This document shows positions 35,411 through 46,885 of a stretch of 64,000 nt of DNA, piece by piece. Numbering within the stretch: position 1 is the stretch's first letter; each line of letters starts with the position of its first letter. The DNA lies in contig UZAN01039376.1 in NCBI GenBank assembly GCA_900618425.1, positions 146,293 to 210,292 of the forward strand, written 5' to 3'. The notes beneath the pieces are model-generated. The model worked only from the letters and a program-made list of their open reading frames with translations. It was not told where the DNA came from and searched no databases. The position numbers and the translations under genes are program-made. The DNA is from Echinostoma caproni. Lineage: Eukaryota > Platyhelminthes > Trematoda > Plagiorchiida > Echinostomatidae.

Positions 35411-35961
35411 ATGTGAGATCCTACTCACTTGTGACCAGTTAGTAACATAGTTAGTGATTTCTTTCAATGATCAGAAATATAGCACCATCGAGGACCAAGT
35501 GATACGTCTGAAAGAATAACTACCGACTGCTCTATCCATTTTCCGGTGTGCCGCCAGGAACGGTGGTGGTGTGTTTCTGATGAGATGTTTTATGTTAAGT
35601 ACGGCAAATTGTTGATATCTTCAATAAAAAACTATCCTCAATCAGCACCGCCTTCTGGAATTATAACACTACTACCGTTATAATTCCAATAGGCGGTGCT
35701 TGGACGAGCATACTTGTTCATTAGGAACAACGGTCAGGGTTTCGGCAAGCTAACATTCATACAACAAAAGGTCTCGTTTGGAATGAGTCTCCTGAATTCC
35801 CAGACGCATACAGGATAGTCGTTGGAACGGTCCATTATTAGGTGCGCATTTTTGTAGCAGCAAGTCTCCCCAACATGTCTTATTCACGTTTGACCGTTAG
35901 AAGAAACCGCCAATCGCATCTGTTTGCGAACTACTCAGAACTGTGAGTAGCATCTCACAAC
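35411..35961. mobile_element. Palindromic fold-back/MITE-like element, copy 2 (about 551 bp)
   Basis: Second copy, only about 28 bp after the first and centred near 35673 (GGAATTATAAC...GTTATAATTCC). Ends are TGTGAGATCCTACTCAC and, inverted, GTGAGTAGCATCTCACA. Its right arm matches the inverted left arm of copy 1 over more than 200 bp, with shared blocks such as GAATTCCC, AACGGTCAGG and CGCATCTGTT, which confirms one family. Arms are about 260-290 bp. No coding capacity was seen. Confidence 0.78.
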
Positions 35962-38635
35962 AATGCTGCTACTACATGATATTTATGCGACTTCTTTTGC
36001 TAATAATAATTCTGGTACTTTTCTTTTTTCAGAAACGGGAGCTCGGTCAATTAAATGCTCCCCGAGGATGCTAAACGAAGCGGACGATGGATGGCAGTGG
36101 TAATGGAATTGCAACACGAATTCAGCAAACATGAATTTACCGTAACAATAGTGGCGGTGACGTTAGTCGCTTGTGCTATGAAGTCAGAAAGTGCAGCGCT
36201 AACAACAAAAGCACCAGGTGAAAAGTTCGAAGCAAGAATGAAACACTTTTAAAATAGTCCATGTGTTCTGATAGACTCAATGAAAATCGGTTTGTACATC
36301 ACGTATAAAACCGCAATAGTTTTTTTCCTTCGTTCTACCAATCCTTAACCTGTCACATCTTAAACTGAACACGTTATACTGCTTTGCATTACATCTCTGC
36401 ACGTGTTCACTTGATTACACGTTCATTTCTCTAGTTTTTAGGACGTTAAATTTTGTAATGTGCACGTTAATTCACACGATGTCTCAACCGATCCGACACA
36501 AACGTTCGTTTATTCTAGCTTCACCACACCGCTCTCTTTTGTCATAGGCACCTAATAGCCGATCTATCCTACGATCCTCCTGACTTTGTGTTCAAATTGC
36601 ACTTTTACTGAAGCATATCTCCCAGTTTTGCTGGGATTCGATTTTGGAACGACCGTGCTCGTACCAGTTTGGAGTGTATCAATATGTAGTACAAATACCG
36701 TGTCGATGAATTCTTGATTAAAGTATTCAATAAAGTATTGTTTCATACTACCTTTTCTGATGTTAGTCATTTCAACAGTATTGACGTGATAAGCTAGCAA
36801 GTGAAAGATGAAAAAATAACCGTCCATTGGTATCACTTCAATACAAACCAGACCTTCATTCAATGCAGAATCATAATTGATGTTGATTGGAACAAGCGGG
36901 AAAGATATGGAGGCTATAAATACTACATCGTGAACATGGTTTGTGTTGTACATGCGCGATCTGTTCACACCCTTGGTTCAGGGATCAAATATTTCCTTAT
37001 AAAACAATTTATATTTTATTGTTTATCATTAGAAATTGCATTTAAAGAAAGAACCTCTTTGAATCGGAGGTCGTTTCTAACAAGTGACCATTTTAAAATA
37101 AGTTGCAAAGCTTACTATTGAACTTTAATACATTCGTATTCACTCAATCCCTAATCAAGGAAATAACAAATTTGCTCTGCCAGCGTTGTTCAGGCAAGGG
37201 TGAATGCAGCCCGAGTTGATACATCCCGTGACTAGGTCAATTGTTTAGCTAAAACTAATTTAAATGACTGCAATCGATCGATCCATCTCATCGATCTCTC
37301 TTGTCCACGATCAATCAATACAACCAATGTGGACTCCTCTACCTGGGTAGTCTTGTACGTCCCAGGATATCAAAAGTAGCGGCTGTCTATGTTATGCATT
37401 TTTGGAATAAATAATTACCGTCTGTCACTTTTGATTCCAGTAGTGATCCACAAAGTTGTAGGCATTCATGTATGTCTTATCCTCATTCGTTCTATTTCTT
37501 TTCTTTTGTTGGTTCATGTCCGGGTGTCTTGTTTTTAATAAATGTATCCAGAACTAAAATTGATTTCTCGTACAAAGTGAAAACAATTTTATGGTTAATT
37601 TTCGATCCTTAAATAAAACTTTGGGATAATTGTGTCTACACACTGAAAGGGTTTATTTTCTACCAAAGATTACTAACTTCCTTCTGATTGGCGTGAGTAA
37701 TACGGAATAGATGTTGCGGTTACCGTGGTGACAAATAGACAAACTAAACGGATTTATTCTTGTGTACGGAAAACCCTCGAAGCGCTGAACATGTTAAAGA
37801 ATCAGGATTATCAGTTCAGTTTATAAAGGACAATCTCTTAGAGGATCAGTCTTTATGATGCATTCATTAATCAAAAAAGAAAAGTTCGGCAGGTACCCTG
37901 ATGTAGATTTTCGATAAAAATGTTTCTCCTAGGTCAATTCTTGGTAGTTTTGTCTGTTTATGTCCTTAGTTTCTACATCAGTGTGTTTTGCAAATAGTGG
38001 TAACGTCCATTATATTCTCGTGTATATCACGACTTTATTCAGACCATACATATTAAAATCCATAACTTTTCATCCTATAAAACGATCCGTTCGTATTGTT
38101 ACTCATTCGTTCATTTATAATCTTTACCCTCCAGGTTCTTGAAATAATTCATTCGAATACTTGGTTCTATTCTTCATCTACGCTCCATAGTATTCAGATA
38201 ATAGCAGATTTAGGGGATAACAGAAAGTTGGTTTACGAAGTCTGATATCCCTGTGCTGTGCTGTCAGGCATTGAACTGGAGAGTACCAGTACTGGAAGAA
38301 AATTTGGATTGTTCTACACAGAAAACATTCCAACTGACAAGGTTATCAAACGTGCAAAAGCCTATTGGTTTTACGTTCAAATTTACAGGCTCCATTCTGT
38401 CTTTTGATGACATTGTGAGGAANCAGGGAGCCATAAAAGAGGTGACATGATTTCCAACGTGAACTAAATCAATCAGCGTGCCTATTTCAAGAAACGTTTA
38501 CCGGTATTTAACCAATATATCTATCTTTTTTTTTTATTTTACTTCCTTTTATTGAACATGCAATGGTACAATTTTCAGGAAGGGGAGAAGCGGCCAATCA
38601 AAGGGCTGCCATACAACACACAACTGGGGAAAGTC
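35962..38635. other. No recognised gene; one acceptor-like site
   Basis: A pyrimidine tract ending CTTTTTTCAG at about 36023-36032 looks like a 3' splice site, but the frames after it stop within 15 codons or lack a partner. Minus 36564-36968 (134 codons) and plus 36801-37121 overlap and are unrecognised. A single N lies at 38423. Confidence 0.4.
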
Positions 38636-38712
38636 AGGCGGTGGTGGTGGGATTCGAACACACATCCCCGGGGTGATAATTCGGTGACGTTACCACCGGG
38701 CCACCACCGCCT
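38636..38712 (-). repeat. tRNA-like repeat with 12-bp perfect terminal stem
   Basis: On the minus strand: A box TGGCCCGGTGG (38703-38693) and B box GTTCGAATCCC (38659-38649). The unit is bounded by AGGCGGTGGTGG (38636-38647) and its exact reverse complement CCACCACCGCCT (38701-38712). D-arm pairing is poor and two extra bases break the acceptor geometry, so a working tRNA is unlikely. It shares the B-box/ACCACCACC tail with 13318-13400. No hammerhead follows. Confidence 0.62.
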
Positions 38713-38957
38713 CAGTTCAACAATTTTTCTAACCAGATCAATTCAATTCCCACATATCGACAGGTTTGGGTTCATTCGAAGAGTCGCTTGTTACTCCGTA
38801 ATTTTTAATCACTTTCGTGTCATTTCCCCCACCTCATCTGAACGTGTCGTTCCCCGGGTGCTCGTTTTCCAATGAAATCCGTATGATCCTTTCCAGTTCA
38901 CTTAGCAGACAAGTCCGTTAGAGAAGTGGACGATCTGATAGGGTTTAATGTTGCATT

Positions 38958-39024
38958 TCGTCGTGTATAGAGGGCAAATGAAGCGTAAATTGAAAAACTA
39001 GAAAGCACCGGATTGCTGTTTCGC
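38958..39024 (-). repeat. Solo arm of family-2 hammerhead repeat
   Basis: TCGTCGTGTATA...GCAAATGAAGC and AACTAGAAAGCACCGG match the left arm of the element at 13974-14224. On the minus strand GCGAAACAGC precedes CGGTGC, the remains of the ribozyme's GAAA, stem III and stem I. The tRNA-like part is absent. Confidence 0.5.
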
Positions 39025-39763
39025 TCTACTTCGGTGAATCCATCGACCCGACTACGGATCAATCAGGGGCCTAATAAGTACGGGAATTGATCAAACCCAT
39101 GAAACATGACTCTCGTTTCGGAAATAAATTTTGGTTTTCACTATCATACCTGTATAGCGATAGCTATTAGTGAAGAGTAATAATTTGGAACTTCATCTTC
39201 CACTGCAATGTCCTTAGTTCTGTCGTATCAGCGTTTTAAATTGCGCAACCTTGATTGTCGCGATACATTTCATAATAGTTCGAAAGTTACTGCTCGTAAA
39301 CAAAAGATATTTTGTGCAAAGGATCAGGGAAGCTCATTATTCCCAATAAATGTGTGGTTTTTCATGAAAATGTTTATTCTGTTCAGTATACGCCTTCGAA
39401 ATAGCTCAACTTTTTCATTCGGAGGAAAATAAAATCAGCTAAATAATGAAATTTTTCCAGCTTTAACAAACTGGCAAATTGTGTGGCTACAAACTGCCCA
39501 CGTCATTTCAAAACCGGGTAGCTGATCAAACGGTTTTTAAGTTGCCTTTACATTATTGAGCATAACGCATCTTTTAGATCCTAATGCAGACAACGCATCG
39601 TGTGCATCTGAATACTGACCAGGTGGGATAGTTTCCGACGAAGTCTGACTAAAATCTTAATTTTCCTAAGATTTAATAATTCATGTATCTCTAGGAACGA
39701 TGAATAAAAATGAACTGTTTGCTTCCTGAATTGCTTGCTTGGGAATGTTTCAGTCAGACAAGT
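39025..39763. other. No recognised gene
   Basis: Only a 74-codon frame (39208-39432, plus) that is unrecognised. Confidence 0.4.
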
Positions 39764-39847
39764 GTCATAATTCCAAAAGGCGGTGCTCGATCAAGAATAG
39801 TTGTTTAATGAGGATCACAGATGGGACATCACTAATTTGGCATACGT
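39764..39847 (+). mobile_element. Partial third copy of the palindromic element, cut by the gap
   Basis: TCATAATTCCAAAAGGCGG and the following 30 bases (to about 39815) match the start of the right arm of the palindromic element (35682-35735: TTATAATTCCAATAGGCGG, then CTTGTTCATTAGG-like sequence). The rest is lost in or near the N block starting at 39848. The left half is not seen upstream. Confidence 0.55.
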
Positions 39848-40512
39848 NNNNNNNNNNNNNNNNNNNNNNNNNNNNNNNNNNNNNNNNNNNNNNNNNNNNN
39901 NNNNNNNNNNNNNNNNNNNNNNNNNNNNNNNNNNNNNNNNNNNNNNNNNNNNNNNNNNNNNNNNNNNNNNNNNNNNNNNNNNNNNNNNNNNNNNNNNNNN
40001 NNNNNNNNNNNNNNNNNNNNNNNNNNNNNNNNNNNNNNNNNNNNNNNNNNNNNNNNNNNNNNNNNNNNNNNNNNNNNNNNNNNNNNNNNNNNNNNNNNNN
40101 NNNNNNNNNNNNNNNNNNNNNNNNNNNNNNNNNNNNNNNNNNNNNNNNNNNNNNNNNNNNNNNNNNNNNNNNNNNNNNNNNNNNNNNNNNNNNNNNNNNN
40201 NNNNNNNNNNNNNNNNNNNNNNNNNNNNNNNNNNNNNNNNNNNNNNNNNNNNNNNNNNNNNNNNNNNNNNNNNNNNNNNNNNNNNNNNNNNNNNNNNNNN
40301 NNNNNNNNNNNNNNNNNNNNNNNNNNNNNNNNNNNNNNNNNNNNNNNNNNNNNNNNNNNNNNNNNNNNNNNNNNNNNNNNNNNNNNNNNNNNNNNNNNNN
40401 NNNNNNNNNNNNNNNNNNNNNNNNNNNNNNNNNNNNNNNNNNNNNNNNNNNNNNNNNNNNNNNNNNNNNNNNNNNNNNNNNNNNNNNNNNNNNNNNNNNN
40501 NNNNNNNNNNNN
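39848..40512. other. Assembly gap (665 N)
   Basis: Unsequenced block directly after a partial palindromic element. Hairpin-forming repeats often break short-read assemblies, a plausible but untested reason. Confidence 1.
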
Positions 40513-41059
40513 TGCTCACATGTTTCCCGACAAACAATAGGCCCTTTGTCGAGCTCAAAACCAACCTGCCTTTTTTCTTATTCCTGAGTTTACTCAAGAC
40601 AATGGATTAACAGTAAAATAAAACGGAAATTCACAATCCTCCAAGGGGAATTTGTTTCGTTTATCAGGCTCGATTCACACTGAGTGTGAAATCACTTTGA
40701 CACTATCGTTTTAGCCCACAATCACGTTGCAACTGTTCTGTCATCAGGAATAAATTGTTGACTCACGTATTCTTTTATCGTTTATCGGTCAATTCAAACT
40801 TTCCCAAAAGCGAACTAACTTCTTTGATGACAATTTTACACAATGATTCTACAGTTCTTTCTCTCCAGGGCCTTTAAGTTTATGCAAACGAAAGTATGCA
40901 AAATCATACTCAAGACATATTTCATATCTTTGTGATTTTCTTTGAAAAGATGTCGATATTTTTGACTGCAAATCACAAACCTGTAGGCAAATGTCGATAT
41001 CTGAAGAGATATTTGCCTGCATTTAGACCAGAAAGATGGGTTGAGCTAAGTCGTCTATG
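40513..41059. other. No recognised gene
   Basis: About 550 bases of AT-rich sequence. No frame or repeat of note. Confidence 0.4.
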
Positions 41060-41205
41060 AACTGAATGAAAAGCGGTCTGATCACCTGCCCAGTGGCTGA
41101 GTGGATAGAAGGTTTGGGTTCTACCTGTGAGATCCCAAGGTTGATTCCCAGGTGGGTTGGTGAGTTCATACTGCTGATAAAACCCAACTAGGTTGGAAAT
41201 GAAAT
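41060..41205 (+). mobile_element. tRNA-like/hammerhead repeat, family 2, copy 2
   Basis: GAAAAGCGGTCTGATCACCTGCC matches the left flank of the tRNA unit at 14044-14066. A clean A box TGGCTGAGTGG (41094-41104) and B box GGTTGATTCCC (41139-41149) are followed by ATACTG-CTGATAA, perfect stem II AACC/GGTT with a six-base loop, and GGAAA (41195-41199). The 3' half of stem I and the inverted right arm are not recognisable. This copy shows the tRNA-like head of the family best. Confidence 0.68.
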
Positions 41206-42342
41206 CCCTTGATTTCTGGCTTTTCAGTTCCCTCTCAGTTTACCCCGGACACGAAGGACTTAAGTGTACAAATAAATCCGTTCTTAAAGCAGTCTTCTTT
41301 ATTGATTTCGCATATTGGGAAATGTTTACATTATTGTGTTACGCATGTTCACGTTTTGTGTATCCTCCAGCATTTGATTCCAATTCCTGGTGGGTTATCC
41401 TCTAAAAGTAGGAAAAGTTTCTAATTTTCTTCTTCCTACGTCCAATAGAGTGCGAACGATGAAACATTTTTCAAGATCTGCGAAGCGTATCAAGATTGCT
41501 TGCAATAGATGACTCACTGAAAATGTTATTTTTCGAATCTTTCTTCTTCCGGTCCACATTCAAGCTCTTTTGAAAAAACTCAACATACCGTCCCTTGCCT
41601 GAAATGCACTGACAATTTTGCTCTATTTGTAGATGTGTCACATTTGTTCGAGTAGGTATCAGTTTTCATCAGATCCTTGTGTTTTGTTTGTACAGCTGTT
41701 CCTGAATTGCCTGAACCGTTTCCAAAATTGTACCCCGCTATTTGGTGACAACAAGCAGGGGATGTAACTTGATGAACTATTCAGCTTTGGCAGCCGTGAT
41801 TTTGATACCTTGAAAATACCTGCAAAAAAATTTCAGAAAGCCAGACGAACCAACTATCATGATCGCTAATTCTACTCAGCCGCCGGTTCGGGATTTTGCC
41901 TTTTTTCCGCTGGACTAAAATAATGTAAAACACAAACATCCTTTATTTATCCCGTGAACCAATGAATATAATAAAAAAAACCATCGACGAATTGTCTGCT
42001 AGTTTTCCGCAATAAACTGATTTTTACTTTTTATGGATCACCACATTTCCTGTTTCTTTAATTTGATACACGTTTATTTGGGTGTTTTTGACCAAAAAGT
42101 AAGCTCATGTGCTCGCAGCTCTTGTAATGCCACAATAAAATACAAACAGTGATACTTATAGTAATACTGTATATGCAGAAGCTTACCGATAAGGAGAATG
42201 TGGAAACGTATCCTTTGCTAATCGAGATCAAGTTTAAAAAGAGATCCCAGGCATACATTTGACCTCATTCGAGAACGGCAAATTTTAGATATTTATTATT
42301 TTTCGACGGATCGATAATGGGTAGAAGGCCTATAAAAAATGA
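41206..42342. other. No recognised gene
   Basis: Short unrecognised frames only (plus 41193-41405, minus 42058-42258). Confidence 0.4.
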
Positions 42343-43023
42343 TCAAACACTAAATGTTGCCAAGAACACAAGATTACGTAAAATAAGGAAAATACCTATT
42401 AGCTCCGTCAAATTGTTGAGAAAATTTGTCGGCGGCATACGCGATTGACTTTCTAGGTGATTAGTTAGGATACGGGTTAGGATTGTCCGCAAGTTCTGGT
42501 CATTCGGATTAGAAAGTTTGGTAAATTTGGGAGAGTGCATACAGAAACTGGCAAAAAATGTGTATTTACAATCGCCACATTCACAGCTATTTTCAAAACA
42601 ACGCAGAGAGGAGACCCGTGCCCAGTCCAAGCGGACACAAAAACGAGAGTCTTTTACCGTTTGAAACAACAAATGCTGTGCACAAAGGTAATAAAACGGT
42701 ATTGGAGCATACGTTGGTTGTGCATGTATGCCACAAGGTAATATCCGGATACGGGGCAAACGGTCAAACGAACGGAAGTTAATGTTGACCGCATGAACGA
42801 CAAGATGAAGCAACAATCTACGGGTTGGTTCATCAGCACACTTACATAAAACTGGTGTCGCGAAGTTTACCGAATTCGTAATGAGCTGAACCGATTGTGG
42901 CAGCAGAAAATAATCAGTTGAAGTCATATTTGTTGGTGTTGTGTAATAAGTAGAAGCATTTTTTAGGTGATGGAACAGAATACAGAGATGACCGAAACGT
43001 GCGAACAGACGTGACGACTTCAC
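42343..43023 (-). CDS. Hypothetical 226-codon frame, function unknown
   Basis: This is the longest complete frame in the window that no mobile element explains. It has no signal peptide. A cysteine cluster lies at residues about 129-152 (C-V-R...C-F-E-N-S-C-E-C-G-D-C), and the C-terminal 25 residues are hydrophobic (LIGIFLILRNLVFLATF), possibly a membrane anchor. No repeats or known motifs were recognised. In 64 kb of AT-rich sequence a chance frame of this length is uncommon but possible. It could be a single-exon gene, an exon, or noise; nothing nearby settles it. Confidence 0.25.
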   Translation of the reverse strand: MKSSRLFARFGHLCILFHHLKNASTYYTTPTNMTSTDYFLLPQSVQLITNSVNFATPVLCKCADEPTRRLLLHLVVHAVNINFRSFDRLPRIRILPCGIHAQPTYAPIPFYYLCAQHLLFQTVKDSRFCVRLDWARVSSLRCFENSCECGDCKYTFFASFCMHSPKFTKLSNPNDQNLRTILTRILTNHLESQSRMPPTNFLNNLTELIGIFLILRNLVFLATFSV

Positions 43024-46000
43024 TGAGGTTTCTTAGTATCGAAGTAACAAAGCAGAAAAATCAAACACACTGCACCAAAATAGATAGTGGATTGTTGAAT
43101 GTACAACTCAATTTGCGTTTTTCAAAAAGCGGACCTTTTGCAAATCTTCAATGCACCTTTATCCAGTGACACAGGTGTTCATACGTGTTTCTATGTAAAA
43201 ATGCTTTAGTTATACCGATATCAGTTCACAGGTAATGTGACTCACATTCAATGCAGTGACTGTGCATTCACCGAGGAAATTGCACTTTACATTAGACGTT
43301 TGTTGCTAGAGACAGTGCTCGATAGTGCACCGAGTATTTGGAAGTACGTTGTTGATAGCTAGCAGGGCCGTTTGATTGACAATTACCTGTCTCGATTTCA
43401 CAAATATTGAAATTCAATTAAAGTTGAGCTTCATTTGTGATACGATTATCTTCTGACTACAGTGGAGTTGGTTGTTCTAAAGAGATCATGGACAAAACAA
43501 ACAGTTACAGTTTTTTGATATCTTCCATTAATATGCTCATGAACTAAAGGTATTTGATGACCACATCTAAGCATTGAAACAAGAAGTTGTATCGTTGCAT
43601 TCAGTGATAATGAAGCAAGCGTACAGTGCTACAAAAAAACACTATTTTTCACTGAGTTTTGTTTATTCAAAAAGCTGTTGGGCTGATTACAAAATTATGA
43701 CGAGATTCCACAATATAGACGGATCTAATTTTTTGCATTCAACCACTAGATTCCTGCTTGTTAAAACTCAGCAGCTCTCAATTTAGTAAAAGACTCGAAC
43801 TGCAGACCATTTGCAAGGAGGTTGCGAGCAGTATCACTGTGCTACCATTCAGATCCCTGTTTTTTAACGATGAGGACACTAGGGTTATCACAAACACATC
43901 GAGAATAATGATCCTCTTAGTTCGGAAATTTATGTGTACTCGTACAAAATTCACAGGAGTGAATGGATGACAGTCGCCAAATATCAATTGGTGGCGTAAC
44001 GCACGCGAAGTTTTGACAACACCGACTATCAGTAGATTGTGAATCAGGTTCTATTATGCACCTGATTGTCCCAATTCCACAAGAAAATTCACCTTCTTTG
44101 CCCTGGGTAGGAATGAGCAAATCACGGACCGATTTCTTTGGCACAGTGAGCGAAAAAGCGTGTGGTGCGCACGGTAATATATTTTCGCATAACTTGCGCG
44201 TGATGTTCCATTGCATCAGCGTTAACTGTTATTCTTCAATTTCGCTTATTTGTGGACACTACCCCAGGGATCGTTTGGACATTACAGTAATAAATTTGAA
44301 TTTGAAAATAAATCATAAATTCGGTAATTGGAAGTGCCATAGAATCCAAACAGTGACAAACACCGGATAAGGTTTGAAAGGGTGAGGAGTTCAGATTCTG
44401 TGACAATCTCCCAGCTTCTCTATTTAATGTAATTACATAAGTAAATAAATATATTCGCCCTAATAGCCGTTGGTTTTCGAATTGGATGAGGAAAAGCGGT
44501 TTGGCTCTGTTGGTCAAAAAGAGCCTTAGTCAAAAAAATAAGCGATTGAAGCTATCACAAAAATAAGTTAACTGTAGCAAACATATCACATCCATCAATC
44601 ATTGTGTGCTCATCCACTCACTGTTTTTTGATCTCGTGAACGAAGAGAAAATTACCGAACATAAACGGGTTTATCAGATTGTTGGTCCGACCCAGGTAAG
44701 GACGCGGGGGGGATTGATTCAATTGTGCGTGCGTGCGTGCGTACGTGCATATATATATGTGTGTGTGTGTGGGAAGTTTATCGATTGACGACTATTCAGG
44801 CGTTCTTTATCTTCCCCAAACCGAATCCGAGGGATAAATTCTCTACGGGACTGTTCATTTCATCCACCCATTTACGGGTTATCATTCTGTGATTTATTTT
44901 TATGAGGGGTACATACAACTGAAGGGTTTGAACATTAGATACTATAGTTAAACGATCTGAGACTGTGTTTGAGACTAATTTGATCCTGTAAATTTTGTAC
45001 TACCCGAGGCATTAAATGAGTCCTTTCGGGTGCAAAATGAATTGCTGTTTTGTGCAGGGAGATATGTTAAGGGATTAATTAATAGCCTGGCCTTTTTCCA
45101 CCACCAAATGGTATTTTTAATTTGGAAGTATTTCAAGCATAACACAATTAAGCCCGGTCCGTTATGGACCACTGCCCAAGACCCATTTTTTCTTCGCACA
45201 CGAATGCAGGTGTTTTTCTATCACCGTGATACCGGAGTGCAGTAAAACGAAACAACCAGTTTCAAGTCGAATTGCGGTCATTCTAGCATAACTTAAGTAA
45301 TCAGGAACCACTCAGCGGACACGGTTGATTAGCTTACTCTGGTAAAACGATATTCCCATAGGAAGTGTTCATGAGTCATCCCTAAGAATCATGTACCACG
45401 AATTGCACATGGACAATGTTGTCCTCCTCCCATCACCAGTAGAGCAAACATTTTGGAACTGACCAAACTCCTCTGGTCCAATGGGTTATTGGCTATTGAA
45501 AGTGCAAGTTCACAGTATAGCTCAAGGTTGAAAAAAGGACAATCGGTCAAAATAGCATTTAACTTCTAAACCGTTACTCTGAGATAATCGTGCACATTGT
45601 ATTCCAAGTAGGAAGAAATTCTCGTATCAGTGCGCTTCACCAGAAAAAAATCTAGCAGTAGAGGTTGCTTAAAATCTTGTTTCCTATATGGAACTATCCC
45701 TTTTTCCAACTATATTCACACCTGATTCTATGGTATATATTTTGACGAACACCGAATGTGACTTCTAACCGTAGCCCCGTTTCGTGGCCAGTTATCTGTA
45801 ATTTATCATAGTTTGATTTCATCACCACACGAGAGATATTTTCGACATTCCGTTCAAATCAAGTACATCATGCATGATAAGTAGACGAATTCCTTGGGGG
45901 CTCGACGCGAATCGGAAGCAATATTACTTCTTCAGTATTACCATAGTTTTTAGAGCATAAAATTCACTTTTCACAACCAAGCACCATGTGCAATTGATTG

Positions 46001-46664
46001 AATAATGGTCGCTGATTTTCTAATTGTTAGAACGGTTTTTCGTTTATTTTTTCTAGAATCTTTGCACTGGATTAATCTTCTTATCAATCGATATGATAAA
46101 TGTTTTACGCTGATTACCATACACGTCATAGTTCAACAGTCGTACCACCGTTGAAAACTATACGACCAGCCGTTGGTGATGCAAAACTATCTACGCTGAA
46201 TTTCACCAGCCACATTCATTGCTTTGTCTTGTTTGAACAATCGGGGTGAGTTTCTTACGATCAATGCACAAACATTTTTTTTTGGGTGGATGATTTATCT
46301 TAATACGCACCATCAAGTGTAACGCAGAACAGACGTGATACAACATAGTACACCAATAAACACAGAATGCATTGAGGTGTATCGGTGTATCCGAGACCTG
46401 AGGACCTGATATATTAACAAGGACCCAAGGCAATCAAAATTGTTATGATTTTAGATGTCATTGCTTTTGTGTAATTTGTGCATCGGTGACTGTATTTGTG
46501 AGTACAATATGAAAGCAAAGTTTAAACTGCAACATGGAAAAATAAATTTACACTTATCAATAATAATATTATCAGTCTGAAAGTCATTGAGGAATCTATC
46601 TAGTTGACTGATTGGCAATCGCTGTTAGCTTCATGAAACCAAACTAGATATATATTTAACTCTG
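43024..46664. other. No recognised gene; alternating purine-pyrimidine tract
   Basis: Unrecognised short frames, for example minus 43917-44216, plus 44056-44370, minus 44236-44517 and plus 45030-45245. The tract at 44724-44771 is listed separately. Confidence 0.4.
44724..44771. repeat. Alternating purine-pyrimidine microsatellite (GTGC/AT/GT), possible Z-DNA
   Basis: 48 bases strictly alternate pyrimidine and purine: a (TGCG)n block, then (AT)n, then (GT)n. The GC-containing first part is the type most prone to left-handed DNA. Confidence 0.75.
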
Positions 46665-46735
46665 GTTCGACCTGATGGTTATAGTGGTAATATGTGTGCC
46701 TTTCCAGCAAGGAATTGAGAGTATAAATTCTGAAT
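46665..46735 (+). repeat. tRNA-like repeat remnant
   Basis: A-box-like TGGTTATAGTGG (46676-46687) followed by GTAATATGTGTGCC and a decayed B box (GAGTATAAATTC, about 46719). The wording resembles the family-1 core (TGGTACAGTGGTAACGCAC). No hammerhead module was found downstream. Confidence 0.45.
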
Positions 46736-46764
46736 AGCTCGGTAAATTAACACCACTGCACAGG

Positions 46765-46885
46765 TCAGCCCGGAATCAAACCCTAGTCTGAGGTATGCGA
46801 GGTGTGTGATATGATTGAATGAACCGGTGGATTCGAACGTGTGGGTGGTATTCATTTAAATGATAACCCACACTGCAACCTACAG
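46765..46885 (-). repeat. tRNA-like repeat remnant with two B-box matches
   Basis: On the minus strand GTTCGAATCC (46838-46829) and GGTTTGATTCC (46782-46772) both fit a B box. An A-box-like TAGGTTGCAGTGTGG lies near 46875. It sits tail to tail with the plus-strand remnant at 46665-46735, reminiscent of the fold-back layout elsewhere. Confidence 0.42.

Noticed and set aside
36010..36252. Possible exon after a strong pyrimidine tract and CAG
   Set aside because: The frames after the acceptor stop early, or start with ATG only after a stop; no donor or partner exon identified.
39739..40610. Three long frames across 39848-40512
   Set aside because: Artefacts of the second N block; real sequence contributes only short ends.
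45030..45245. 71-codon frame preceded by an acceptor-like TTTTGTGCAG
   Set aside because: No family resemblance and a counter-strand frame of similar length; not enough to call.
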